This document shows, one piece after another, positions 23,196-30,941 of a DNA stretch of 45,298 bases (positions are counted from its first letter, which is position 1; every line of letters begins with the position of its first letter). A program made the translations under genes and the position numbers. Source of the stretch: an uncultured Collinsella sp. (GTDB taxonomy: Bacteria; Actinomycetota; Coriobacteriia; Coriobacteriales; Coriobacteriaceae); assembly GCA_900547025.1 (NCBI GenBank), contig UREZ01000003.1, forward strand, positions 1 through 45,298. The letters run 5' to 3'. The notes below the pieces were generated by a model. That model saw nothing but the letters and a program-made list of their open reading frames with translations, did no database searches and was not told the origin of the DNA.

Positions 23196-23663
23196 TTGGA
23201 TGGGGTCGGGATTGGAGCTGGGGAGATAACGGATTTCTAGTTCTATGCCGAGCGCCTGCAGTTCTTTGAGGGCAGCGACGTCTGCGTCGTCTATGGCGAC
23301 TGCGGGCGTTGCGGGACGTTTGCCCTCCCTTGCCCGCATATGGCCAATGCTGATCTTGGCGATCGGCACACCACCCTTAACCAGCGCGAGCGCATCGACG
23401 GGTGAGGCTACCATGATCAGAATCCACTGACGCGGCGTTGCGGTATGAATGATGTCGATGGTCCTTTGCACCGAGAAAAACCGCGTCCAAACGCCTTCCG
23501 GCGCCGCCACCCTCATGGGTGCCCATTGGCGCGAATCCGCCGCGATCTCATCGTTGACGATTAAAACAAGGTTGGAACCCACGGCTTCGTTCCACAGCTC
23601 AACGTCTTGCCCGTAAATGAAACGGTCGTCGATACGCGTGAGAAGGATCTTGGGTTGAGCCAT
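23184..23663 (-). CDS. Orphan mannose-family EIIB-like protein lacking the phosphoacceptor His
   Basis: The 159-residue protein is a full-length homologue of mannose/sorbose-family EIIB and aligns along its length with the normal EIIB at 32905-33387 (both have LLTRID, FFS-Q-TID, LVKGGVPI-K, LGIELEIR). In normal EIIB the loop reads R-L-V-H-G-Q and His17 carries the phosphate. Here it reads R-F-I-Y-G-Q, with Tyr (codon TAC) at position 17. Such a protein should not relay phosphate to a sugar. No EIIC, EIID or EIIA is adjacent. The start at 23663 lines up with the paralogue; the upstream site (ggggtag) is moderate. The frame is intact, so a regulatory or dominant-negative role is possible; early decay is the alternative. 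Confidence 0.8.
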   Translation of the reverse strand: MAQPKILLTRIDDRFIYGQDVELWNEAVGSNLVLIVNDEIAADSRQWAPMRVAAPEGVWTRFFSVQRTIDIIHTATPRQWILIMVASPVDALALVKGGVPIAKISIGHMRAREGKRPATPAVAIDDADVAALKELQALGIELEIRYLPSSNPDPIQLVI

Positions 23664-23820
23664 GGCTACCCCATTCTGTTTGAGACCCATACGAGCGGGA
23701 CATCACGTCTCCAATATTAGTGCATTTAAAGTGAGAAAAGCCGTCAGAACCCTTGCGCGGATGTGCGATGTCCCGTATCATAGACAGCCGTTGACGCCTC
23801 AGTTGCGTCACCACATGGCC

Positions 23821-23896
23821 GCCAGCGTAGCTCAGTTGGTAGAGCACCGCTCTCGTAAAGCGGGGGTCACCGGTTCGAGCCCGGTCGCTGGCTCCA
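23821..23896 (+). tRNA. tRNA-Thr (anticodon CGT)
   Basis: A complete 76-nt cloverleaf: acceptor GCCAGCG/CGCTGGC, D-loop AGCTCAGTTGGTAGAGC, anticodon stem CCGCT/AGCGG with loop CTCGTAA, T-loop GGTTCGAGCC, discriminator T, and an encoded CCA. Anticodon CGT reads ACG (Thr). Confidence 0.96.
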
Positions 23897-23907
23897 TTGC
23901 ACAAGAT

Positions 23908-23930
23908 AGCCGCCCTCGGGTGGCTTTTTT
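23908..23930 (+). terminator. tRNA-Thr terminator
   Basis: agccgccc/gggtggct followed by tttttt, 12 nt past the CCA end. Confidence 0.8.
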
Positions 23931-23999
23931 GTTGCCGATTTCGGGCACACATCCGCCAATCCAGGCACAACGCCGCCGGCAACTCCCCTACTCAACAAA

Positions 24000-24047
24000 A
24001 AGCCCCGTCAACCGCAATCCCCAAAGGAACCACGATCAGCGGGGCTT
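24000..24047 (-). terminator. Likely terminator of the yhcH-type gene
   Basis: aagccccg and cggggctt pair across a 32-nt loop and are followed on the minus strand by TTTTTGTTG. Confidence 0.55.
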
Positions 24048-24092
24048 AAACGCGCTCCCCAAGGGGAACCACGCTAGCTCACGAGCAGTGCG

Positions 24093-24566
24093 CTACTCCT
24101 CCCAGTAAGCGTCTGCAAGCAGCTTAAAGCAGATCTTCTTGACCGGCTGCGCGCCATCGCCCGGGAACTCGAGCGTGGGCATGTGAGGCTCGCCGGCAAC
24201 AAACAGCGCAAACTTGTCGTCAGCAAGATCGCCGGCGATCGAGGCGTCGGAATCGACCAGATCGTAGTCGTCCTTCTCGTCAAACTCCTGAACCAGCGTC
24301 AGGCTGCCCGTGGCAACCTTAAAGGCCTCGCGACCCTCGACGTCGATCTGCAGGTCGTGATAGCGCTGATGCGTCTCATAATGAGCCTCGGCTTCGGGAC
24401 GCGTCGTGGGAGCCATGACGTTCGCAAAGACCTTGTCGCCCAGAATCGGATGGCTGCCGACCTCGAGCTTCGCCGGATCGTTCTCCTCGAGCCAATCGAT
24501 CAGCACGTCGAGGCCCTTGAGCATTCCACGGTACTCCTCGATATCGCCCAATGCACCGTAAATCAT
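24093..24566 (-). CDS. YhcH/YjgK/YiaL-family protein
   Basis: This 157-residue cupin-like protein belongs to the family that includes EbgC and the sialic-acid anomerase NanQ. Visible family features are the start MIYGALGDIEEYRG, AHYETHQRYHDLQIDVEGRE (with His and Glu metal ligands), DLVDSDASIAGDLADDKFALFVAGEPHMP and KKICFKL near the end. Members help open or epimerise sugars ahead of catabolism. Its ATG at 24566 has a strong site (gagaggggattta). It lies downstream of lacX2 and lacC2 with only a nagA remnant between, so it may share their message and help supply the correct anomer of an amino sugar. Confidence 0.85.
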   Translation of the reverse strand: MIYGALGDIEEYRGMLKGLDVLIDWLEENDPAKLEVGSHPILGDKVFANVMAPTTRPEAEAHYETHQRYHDLQIDVEGREAFKVATGSLTLVQEFDEKDDYDLVDSDASIAGDLADDKFALFVAGEPHMPTLEFPGDGAQPVKKICFKLLADAYWEE

Positions 24567-24598
24567 CTAAATCCCCTCTCGGATCGTTTCTTTGGCGG

Positions 24599-24730
24599 CT
24601 ACTCGGCAAACGCATTACCGACGCTGTTGCCACCCACATGCGTCTCGACCAGGGTAAGGTCGGGATTGAACACGACAGTGTCGGCGTCGCGCCCCGGCAT
24701 AATGCTACTGCACTTGTCGTCGACATGAGC
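24599..24730 (-). pseudogene. 3' remnant of nagA
   Basis: Reading on the minus strand, the frame gives AHVDDKCSSIMPGRDADTVV, then NPDLTLVETHVGGNSVGNAF, then AE and a stop. This matches the last 43 or so residues of the intact NagA at 27457-28626 (AHIEDKCGSIMPGRDADFVV...). No start or upstream nagA sequence is present. The remnant sits between lacC2 and yhcH. Intact nagA lies on the far side of lacX2 and the flavodoxin-like gene, so the lacC2-lacX2 segment is bracketed by nagA sequence. Confidence 0.85.
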
Positions 24731-24763
24731 TAGCAACCGATGCCGGGGCCGCAGCACAAGCTC

Positions 24764-25699
24764 CTACAGCTCGGTCACGACAACGCCGTTGTAAACCTCG
24801 TCCCAACGATCCATAACCAAGTGGCCAGTCATGGGATCCATGGCATTGAGCTTGCCGCAGGTGTTGGCGGTACGCAGCACCGTCTCGTCGTCGGCTCCGG
24901 CAGCAATCGCATGTGCGAAGCCGGCAATGGTCGAATCGCCAGAGCCCGTGGCGTTAACGGCAGGGATATCGGGCGTCTTTGCGCGGAACGCACGGCCATT
25001 GTGGAAGCCCACGGAACCGGCGGCACCCATGGACACGACGACCCAGGGGATATCGGAGAAGCGGGCGTCAGAGGCGAGTGCGGCGCGGAGCTCGTCCACA
25101 TCGTCGGTGGTAAAGCTCGTGCCCAGAAGGCCGTTAATCTCGGTCAGGTTAGGCTTGACCAGCTCGGGCTTAATTTCGGACTTAAGAGCGGCCTCGAGCG
25201 AAGCACCCGAGGTATCGAGCAGCACCTTGGCGCCGGCGTTCTCGGCAATACCCGTGATCTTGGCGTAGTAGTCTGCCTCGACACCGCGGGGCAGCGAACC
25301 CGAAATGGTGACGACATCGGCCTTGCTCGCAAGCTCGGCGAACTTGGCGGTAAAGGCATCGAGCTCCTCGGGGGCAATTGTCGGGCCGCTCTCGAGCAGC
25401 TCGGTCTGGTTGCCGGCGTGGAGGATGTTGAGGCAAATGCGAGTCTCGCCCTTGATGGGCACAAAATCATTCTTAATGCCGTTAGCGTCCATGAGCTCGG
25501 CCATATAGGCGCCCATATGGCCGCCGAGCAGTCCGGTAGCAACAACGTCATCGCCCAGCTGGCCCAGGACACGGGCCACGTTGAGGCCCTTGCCGCCGGC
25601 AGTCTTTTCGGGCGTCACGCGGTTGACGTCGTCGATGACGAGTTCATCGAGCTGATAGCGCGTATCGACAGAAGGGTTCATCGTAACGGTGAGGATCAT
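24764..25699 (-). CDS. lacC: Tagatose-6-phosphate kinase (LacC, PfkB family), copy 2
   Basis: Close paralogue of the kinase at 56-991: same length (311 residues), same start (MILTVTMNPSVDTRYQLDEL), GGKGLN at 35-40, and GSGD at 252-255 with the catalytic Asp. The expected reaction is tagatose 6-phosphate plus ATP to tagatose 1,6-bisphosphate. Here the kinase sits with agaS and nagA rather than lacAB. In the amino-sugar route AgaS makes tagatose 6-phosphate directly, so a dedicated kinase makes sense. The ATG follows gagataaggagctaaaa. It is 59 bp after lacX2, and the two copies keep the same gene order as lacX1-lacC1. Confidence 0.9.
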   Translation of the reverse strand: MILTVTMNPSVDTRYQLDELVIDDVNRVTPEKTAGGKGLNVARVLGQLGDDVVATGLLGGHMGAYMAELMDANGIKNDFVPIKGETRICLNILHAGNQTELLESGPTIAPEELDAFTAKFAELASKADVVTISGSLPRGVEADYYAKITGIAENAGAKVLLDTSGASLEAALKSEIKPELVKPNLTEINGLLGTSFTTDDVDELRAALASDARFSDIPWVVVSMGAAGSVGFHNGRAFRAKTPDIPAVNATGSGDSTIAGFAHAIAAGADDETVLRTANTCGKLNAMDPMTGHLVMDRWDEVYNGVVVTEL

Positions 25700-25758
25700 T
25701 TTTAGCTCCTTATCTCGCAGGCTCCTTGTGCCTCGCGATACGAGTCGACAAAACGGAA

Positions 25759-26640
25759 TTACAGAATCTCAATCGTGAACGAGCGAACGACGGTCTCCTT
25801 GGGCTTGGCGATAAGGCAGCCGCGCTTATGCTCAAGCACGTCGTCCTCATCGGAACAGGTCGAAAGACCGCCCCAAGGCTCAACCGCCACAAAATCGCCC
25901 TCGGGCTTACTCCACACAATGAGATACGGGAAGCCCTCAAAGCTCAGGCGGACGCCCTTGTCCTCGCCCTTTTTGGAAAGCGTGACCTGACGGCTCTCGA
26001 GCACGTCAAAGATGGTCTCCGCAAAATCGAAGAGCTCATGTGACAGAGGCAGCGTCTTTCCCACCATGGGGTTCTTGGAGCGATTGGTCACGTCGATCAA
26101 GCCAGTCGAGGGGACGGCGGTGCAGAGCTCCGCAGCCTCGTCCTTCTCAAAGCGCAACTCGTAGTCCGTATAGGCCTCGCCCTCATCGAGCGGACACCTA
26201 AAGCCGGGATGACCGCCAATAAAGAACGGCATGTCCTCGGTGCCCTCGTTGGTGACCTCATAGGAAACGCGCACGGCAGCGTCCTCGAGCGTATAGCGGG
26301 CGACAAGCTTAAACGGATACGGATAATCGCTCAGCAGCGCGGCGTTATCCTCCGAAGCCAGGCACATCGCCAGCTCGTTCTCGCTCTGGCTCAGCAGCTT
26401 CCACTCCTGTTTGCGCGCAAACCCATGGCGAGCGAGCTTTACATGATGCCCGGCAAACGTCATGGCGTTGTTATCGCGCAAGCCTCCGCAAATCGGGAAG
26501 CAAATCGGTGCCTGGCCGGACCACACGGCGGGATCGCCCTGCCACAGATACTCGCGACCTCCGGCCTCGATCGAGGTAAACGAACCACCGGCCGTGGACA
26601 CCTTAATAGAAATCGAATCGTTGGAGAGAGCGTATTCCAT
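25759..26640 (-). CDS. lacX: LacX-like aldose 1-epimerase family protein, copy 2
   Basis: Paralogue of 1045-1926 with the identical length of 293 residues and the same markers (GREYLWQGDP, GGHPGFRCPLDEGEAY, VAVEPWGGLSTCSDEDDV). Probable mutarotase-like enzyme for a sugar or sugar phosphate feeding lacC2; substrate unproven. The ATG at 26640 follows aaaggatgggca; a reading from 26676 adds 12 residues without support. It is the first gene of the minus-strand unit lacX2-lacC2-(nagA remnant)-yhcH and reads away from the flavodoxin-like gene over a 156-bp gap. I see no copy of the CGGT-N3-CGGT motif in that gap, unlike the PTS promoters. Confidence 0.8.
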   Translation of the reverse strand: MEYALSNDSISIKVSTAGGSFTSIEAGGREYLWQGDPAVWSGQAPICFPICGGLRDNNAMTFAGHHVKLARHGFARKQEWKLLSQSENELAMCLASEDNAALLSDYPYPFKLVARYTLEDAAVRVSYEVTNEGTEDMPFFIGGHPGFRCPLDEGEAYTDYELRFEKDEAAELCTAVPSTGLIDVTNRSKNPMVGKTLPLSHELFDFAETIFDVLESRQVTLSKKGEDKGVRLSFEGFPYLIVWSKPEGDFVAVEPWGGLSTCSDEDDVLEHKRGCLIAKPKETVVRSFTIEIL

Positions 26641-26796
26641 TGCCCATCCTTTCGAACAACTGCTTTTTGCTCGCAAGTACCCGTCTCGGCCCTAACCAAA
26701 GGACAAACCCGCACGTTCATCGATGCGTCCGGTATCCCAGCCATGTAACGGGGTACCATACAGACATTGATGCAATTACAGCTGAAAGGCCTTCTT

Positions 26797-27381
26797 ATGC
26801 GAACCATCATCCTCTACGCCTCGCGCCATCACGGCAATACGAAAAAGCTCGTGGACGCCATCGTCGAGGCACACCCCGAGATCGATACCCTCGATGTGAA
26901 GACGCTCGGTAAAAACGAGTATCCCAACCTGCACGAATATCATCTGATCGGTGTCGCCACGGGCATCTATTACTCCGAGATCGACAAGGACATGGCACGC
27001 GTGCTCACGAACGTGCTGCAGCCGCAGGACAAGGTGTTTGGCCTTATGACCTACGGTGGCAAAAACAAGTGGTACGGCAAGGATATCGATGGCATCTGCC
27101 GCATGAGGCAGGCCATCTTTATGGGTGTCTACGGCTGCCCCGGCTTTGATACGTGGGGGCCGTTCAAACTCACCGGCGGTGTCCAAAAGGGACACCCGAC
27201 CGCTGAGGAAATTAAGGGCGCCGTCGACTTCTTCGACAAGATCGAAGACGAGTATGGCGACATCATCGTCGAAGAGTACGCCAAGCGCGAGAAGCGCCTA
27301 GCATACGAGAAGGAGCATCCTGCAGGAGGCCTGGTGGCCGGCGTCAAGCGCACGGCAAAGAAGATCGCTAACAAGCTGTAA
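26797..27381 (+). CDS. Flavodoxin-domain protein
   Basis: A 194-residue protein with an N-terminal flavodoxin fold: strand and phosphate loop IILYASRHHGNTKKLVD (residues 3-19), YHLIGVATGIYYSEI, and KVFGLMTYGGK. It probably binds FMN and transfers electrons in the cytoplasm; the partner is unknown. The C-terminal third is charged and ends in a basic Lys-rich segment, longer than classic flavodoxins (about 140-170 residues). The ATG at 26797 follows gctgaaaggccttctt; the upstream reading from 26767 is unlikely. It is monocistronic, converges on nagA and shares a bidirectional terminator with it. Confidence 0.82.
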   Translation: MRTIILYASRHHGNTKKLVDAIVEAHPEIDTLDVKTLGKNEYPNLHEYHLIGVATGIYYSEIDKDMARVLTNVLQPQDKVFGLMTYGGKNKWYGKDIDGICRMRQAIFMGVYGCPGFDTWGPFKLTGGVQKGHPTAEEIKGAVDFFDKIEDEYGDIIVEEYAKREKRLAYEKEHPAGGLVAGVKRTAKKIANKL

Positions 27382-27412
27382 CTGTGAAGGTGCTTTTGAG
27401 CGTTTAACCCAT

Positions 27413-27444
27413 ACGGCGGGTCCGAGAAGATTCGGGCCCGCCGT
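27413..27444. terminator. Bidirectional terminator between the flavodoxin-like gene and nagA
   Basis: 13-bp stem (one mismatch) acggcgggtccga/tcgggcccgccgt, followed by ctttttct on the plus strand, between convergent genes. Confidence 0.85.
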
Positions 27445-27456
27445 CTTTTTCTATCG

Positions 27457-28626
27457 TTACTCGGTAAAGGCGTTGCCGACGCTCTGGCCGCCAACATACG
27501 TCTCGACGAGGGTAAGCTCATGGTCGAACACGACAAAGTCGGCGTCGCGACCCGGCATGATGCTGCCGCACTTATCCTCGATGTGCGCGGAGCGTGCCGG
27601 CACCTCGGTTGCCATGCGAATGGCGATATCGGCGCTGGCGATGCCCCAGTCAACGATGTTCTTGACGCCCTGGGCAAGCGTGAGCACCGAGCCGGCAATG
27701 CTCTTGCCGTCGGCGAGCCAGCACAGGTTGTCCTTCATGATGACGTCCATGCCACCACTGGTGTAGCTGCCCTCGGGCATGCCGCCGCAACCCAGGCAGT
27801 CAGTGATGAGCACCGTGTGTTGCCAGCCCTTTGCCTGCAGCAGCGCCTTGATGGCGGCAGGGTTAACGTGCTTGCCGTCACAGATGATCTCGGCGTAGGT
27901 CTCGGGCGTGGACATGGCAGCGCCCACGACACCGGGCTCACGGTGATGCAGCCCGCGCTGACCGTTATAGGTATGCGTAAAGCAGCTGGCACCGGCGTTG
28001 ATGGCGGCGATGCACTCATCGTAGGTGGCGTCGGAGTGACCGATGCTGGTCACCACACCCTTGGCATTCAGAGCAGCCGCATAAGCAGCGGCACCGTCGC
28101 GCTCGGCCGCCATGGCGCTCTTAACGATGCGACCACCAGCAGCCTCCTGCCACTGATCGAAGACCTCCTCGGAGGGATCGATCAGGTAAGCGGGGTTCTG
28201 CGCACCCACGTGCTTCATGGTAAAGAAGGGGCCTTCCAGGTAGATGCCCTGAATGCGGGCACCGCAGAAGTCGGGGCCGCGACCCTCGTCCGCCTGAGCG
28301 ATGGCGGCGCAGGCGTCCTTGATCTGCTCGACGCCATCGGTGAACGTCGTGGGCAGCCAGCTGGTGGTACCGCGACGGGCGAGCTCGGTCGAGCTGATAT
28401 CGATGCCCTCGGGATCGTTATCGGTAGTTGAGTGGTTGTAGAAGCCATGGATGTGAGTATCGACCATACCCGGTGCGATCCACGATCCCGTGTAGTCCTT
28501 AATCTCGCAAGAGGGCTCGTCGGCCTGCCAGGCGCCAAAGACGCCATCCTCGACCATAAGATAGCCGCCCAGTTGCGGGCCTGCCGGCAAGAAGAACTTG
28601 TCAGCCTTAATTGCGTACGTGCTCAT
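27457..28626 (-). CDS. nagA: N-acetylhexosamine-6-phosphate deacetylase (NagA/AgaA)
   Basis: Metal-dependent amidohydrolase that removes acetate from GlcNAc 6-phosphate or GalNAc 6-phosphate. In the 389-residue protein, DTHIHG (His58, His60), Glu131 in IYLEGPFF, His197 in IGHSDAT and His218 in FTHTYN form the metal site; LHHREPG binds substrate, and Asp276 in LITDCLGCGG is the catalytic base. The ATG at 28626 follows gaggagtgcat. The downstream neighbours agaS and the mannose-family PTS favour GalNAc 6-phosphate, but a GlcNAc role cannot be excluded. A terminator separates it from agaS, so it has its own promoter. A 3' fragment of a second copy lies at 24599-24730. Confidence 0.92.
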   Translation of the reverse strand: MSTYAIKADKFFLPAGPQLGGYLMVEDGVFGAWQADEPSCEIKDYTGSWIAPGMVDTHIHGFYNHSTTDNDPEGIDISSTELARRGTTSWLPTTFTDGVEQIKDACAAIAQADEGRGPDFCGARIQGIYLEGPFFTMKHVGAQNPAYLIDPSEEVFDQWQEAAGGRIVKSAMAAERDGAAAYAAALNAKGVVTSIGHSDATYDECIAAINAGASCFTHTYNGQRGLHHREPGVVGAAMSTPETYAEIICDGKHVNPAAIKALLQAKGWQHTVLITDCLGCGGMPEGSYTSGGMDVIMKDNLCWLADGKSIAGSVLTLAQGVKNIVDWGIASADIAIRMATEVPARSAHIEDKCGSIMPGRDADFVVFDHELTLVETYVGGQSVGNAFTE

Positions 28627-28693
28627 ATGCACTCCTCGCTTCTAAAGCAGTTGACTGTGGTGATGCTTATACCCAGCTCACGTAAAACAAAAA

Positions 28694-28725
28694 GCGCCCG
28701 CCCGCCGTTATGAGCGGACGGGCGC
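28694..28725 (-). terminator. agaS terminator
   Basis: gcgcccgcccgc/gcggacgggcgc (one mismatch) with an 8-nt loop, followed on the minus strand by TTTTTGTTTT. Confidence 0.9.
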
Positions 28726-28743
28726 CCTTACAGGGGGACGCGA

Positions 28744-29910
28744 TTAAGCGGTGAAGGGGTGAATCGTCACGCCCTTAACCACGCGGTTGACCGTGCCAGT
28801 GGGGCTCGGCGTGTCGGGCGTGTTGCCCACGCGCACGGAGTTGAGCAGGCTGATAGCCTGGGCAAACATCACGAACGGCAGAGCAAGGTAGCCCTCGGGA
28901 AGTGCCTCGTAGCCCTTAAAGGTGAAGGACTCGCCCTCGTAGACGGTGGCACCTTCCTGCTGAACGGCGATGGTGTGCTGAGCGATTTCGTCGCCACCGA
29001 TCTCGTTGAGGATGTCGATGTCGTACTGACGGGTGTAGGCGTCGTTGTTGACGAACACGAAGACGAGCGTCTTATCGTCGACGAAGGACTTAGGTCCGTG
29101 ACGATAGCCCATGGAGGTGTCGTAGGAAGTAGCGACCAGACCGTGAGCGAGCTCAAGGATCTTGAGCTGGCTCTCCTGGGCAAGGCCACCGAAGGAGCCA
29201 GAACCCAAGTAGGTCACGCGGTTGAAGTCGCCAGCCAGGTAATCGGCGATCTCGGGCTCACGGGAGATGACCTCCTCGCCCATCTTGGCGATGGTCTCGA
29301 CCCACTCGGCCTTCTGCTCGTCAGAGGCAGTGTCAAAAATAAGGGTGGAGAGCAGGGTCATGCAGGAATAAGAACCGGTCATGGCGAAGCCCTTGTCGTT
29401 GGCGCGCGGAATGAGCAGCGTCAGCGCGTTGGGATCATCGGCAGACTCGACGGCGAGCTTGCCCTCGGGAGCGCAGGTGATGTTGAGGAACTTGACGTTG
29501 TGGACGAGCTCCTTGGCAACGGCAACGGCGGCAAGGCTCTCGGGGCTGTTGCCAGAGCGGGCAAAGGAAACCACGAGCGTGGGATCCTCGGCGCGTAGGA
29601 AGTCGCGCGGGGCGCTCACGATGTCGGTCGTGGCGATGGGCTTAAAGTCGTAGAGATCAGTGTTGCCAGCGTGACGCAGGTACGGGGCGCAGGTATCGCC
29701 AACGTAGTCGGACGTACCGGCACCGGTGAAGACAACGGACAGACGGCCCTCGCCCATAGCGCGAGCCTCGGCCAGGAAGGCCTCGATGGCCTCCTTGTTC
29801 TCGCGATAGATGTTGAGCGTATCACGCCAAAGCTCGGGCTGCTGAGCAATCTCGGCCGTGGTGATCTGGGCGCCGAGCTCGGTGAGCTCCTCGACACTCT
29901 TCTCGAACAT
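28744..29910 (-). CDS. agaS: AgaS-family SIS-domain sugar isomerase/deaminase
   Basis: AgaS converts galactosamine 6-phosphate to tagatose 6-phosphate with release of ammonia. The 388-residue protein has two SIS domains; the first shows VVFTGAGTSDYVGD (near residue 60) and VVSFARSGNSPES (near 112), the second TYLGSGSFGGLAQES and the typical SMGYRHGPKSFVDDKTLV. Length is usual for the family. The start at 29910 follows agagaggtattagaa. A ctggtagtaaccag palindrome at 29972-29985 upstream recurs before the PTS operon, tying agaS to that regulon. Its product would be the substrate of lacC2. Glucosamine-6-phosphate deaminase activity is less likely given this family. Confidence 0.9.
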   Translation of the reverse strand: MFEKSVEELTELGAQITTAEIAQQPELWRDTLNIYRENKEAIEAFLAEARAMGEGRLSVVFTGAGTSDYVGDTCAPYLRHAGNTDLYDFKPIATTDIVSAPRDFLRAEDPTLVVSFARSGNSPESLAAVAVAKELVHNVKFLNITCAPEGKLAVESADDPNALTLLIPRANDKGFAMTGSYSCMTLLSTLIFDTASDEQKAEWVETIAKMGEEVISREPEIADYLAGDFNRVTYLGSGSFGGLAQESQLKILELAHGLVATSYDTSMGYRHGPKSFVDDKTLVFVFVNNDAYTRQYDIDILNEIGGDEIAQHTIAVQQEGATVYEGESFTFKGYEALPEGYLALPFVMFAQAISLLNSVRVGNTPDTPSPTGTVNRVVKGVTIHPFTA

Positions 29911-29971
29911 TTCTAATACCTCTCTCTAGAAGTAATCCTCTGACGTGCAGTTATACACTTCAGTTGGTTAT

Positions 29972-29985
29972 CTGGTAGTAACCAG
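29972..29985. promoter_or_regulatory. Candidate GntR/UTRA operator upstream of agaS
   Basis: ctggtagtaaccag, half-sites CTGGT/ACCAG. Near-identical to 34265-34278 upstream of the PTS operon. Likely bound by the regulator at 30025. Confidence 0.65.
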
Positions 29986-30024
29986 TTAAATGCAAAGAAT
30001 CATCATATGGATACGATGCGAACA

Positions 30025-30756
30025 CTAGTCGCTACGCTGGTGGTAAACCTTGTATTTAAACTGATCGGCACGAGCAACCGAGAGTGTATACTCCACAACC
30101 TCGTTTGACTCGTTATACGTAGTCCTGACCAAATCGAGCACAGGCGAGCCCTCGACAATTCCCAAAAGGTGGGCGTCGGTGGGACGGGCTATGCTCGCAT
30201 AGAACTCCTCTTCGGCCACGCGTATCTTTTGCTGAAAGTCTTGCTCAATCACATCGTAAAGCGGCTTACGCTCCAGCAGCGGTCGCTTTAGGGACAAAAA
30301 TTGACGAACTGGTAGATAGCTGCGTTCGACCATCATGGGCATGTTGTCGGCAGAACGAAGGCGCTTAAGCTTAAAAATGCGATCACCGATACGCAATCCC
30401 ATATGCTCGGCCAGATTCTTATCGGCCTCCATCTCGCAAAACTCGAGAATCGTGGTCTCGGGGTCGCGACCCATCGCGCGCATCTGCTCAGTAAAGCTGT
30501 AGGACTGCATAAGATTGGTTGCCTTTGCCGAACGGTCGGTCACAAAGGTACCGCGACCGTGCTGCCGAACCACCAGTCCTAAACGCTCCAGTTCCTGCAG
30601 AGCCAGGCGTACCGTAGTGCGCGAGAGACCATAGCGCTCCGAAAGTTCGCGCTCGGAAGGAATCATGTCACCGGCGCGATATTCATGGTCAATCTTTTCG
30701 GTCAGAATATCGACCAGCTGATCGTACAGCGGTTGCTTACGCGCTCCGATCGCCAT
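30025..30756 (-). CDS. GntR-family regulator with UTRA domain 2
   Basis: HutC/UTRA-type GntR regulator of 243 residues: winged helix at about residues 7-76 (PLYDQLVDILTEKI, RYGLSRTTVRLALQELERLGLVVRQHGRGTFV), then a UTRA domain (FTEQMRAMGRDPETTI, RPLLERKPLYDVIEQDF, VEYTLSVARAD). It resembles regulators of amino-sugar catabolism such as DasR, NagR and the GntR-type AgaR. The ATG at 30756 follows gggaggatagg. It lies between agaS and the PTS operon, whose promoters share a CTGGT-N4-ACCAG-type palindrome, so it most likely controls both. Effector by analogy: an amino-sugar phosphate. Confidence 0.9.
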   Translation of the reverse strand: MAIGARKQPLYDQLVDILTEKIDHEYRAGDMIPSERELSERYGLSRTTVRLALQELERLGLVVRQHGRGTFVTDRSAKATNLMQSYSFTEQMRAMGRDPETTILEFCEMEADKNLAEHMGLRIGDRIFKLKRLRSADNMPMMVERSYLPVRQFLSLKRPLLERKPLYDVIEQDFQQKIRVAEEEFYASIARPTDAHLLGIVEGSPVLDLVRTTYNESNEVVEYTLSVARADQFKYKVYHQRSD

Positions 30757-30841
30757 CCTATCCTCCCTTTTGCTCGAATTCGGCTAACTACCTAGGGTGT
30801 TAAGCATTATCAGTCCGCAACACCCGAATCATCAAGAAAAC

Positions 30842-30875
30842 AAAAGCCGCGCGCTCTTTCGAGCACGCGGCTTTT
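30842..30875 (-). terminator. PTS operon terminator
   Basis: aaaagccgcgcgctc/gagcacgcggctttt (one mismatch), 4-nt loop, then TTTTGTTTTC on the minus strand, downstream of EIID. Confidence 0.85.
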
Positions 30876-30941
30876 AACATACACATGGCTTAAGGGGTCG
30901 GGGTGTGAGCCGCGTAGGGACACACCCCTCAAGCTAGAGCC

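Noticed and set aside
23599..23982. Open frame running through the tRNA-Thr gene on the minus strand
   Set aside because: It overlaps a clear tRNA and its terminator; no coding evidence.
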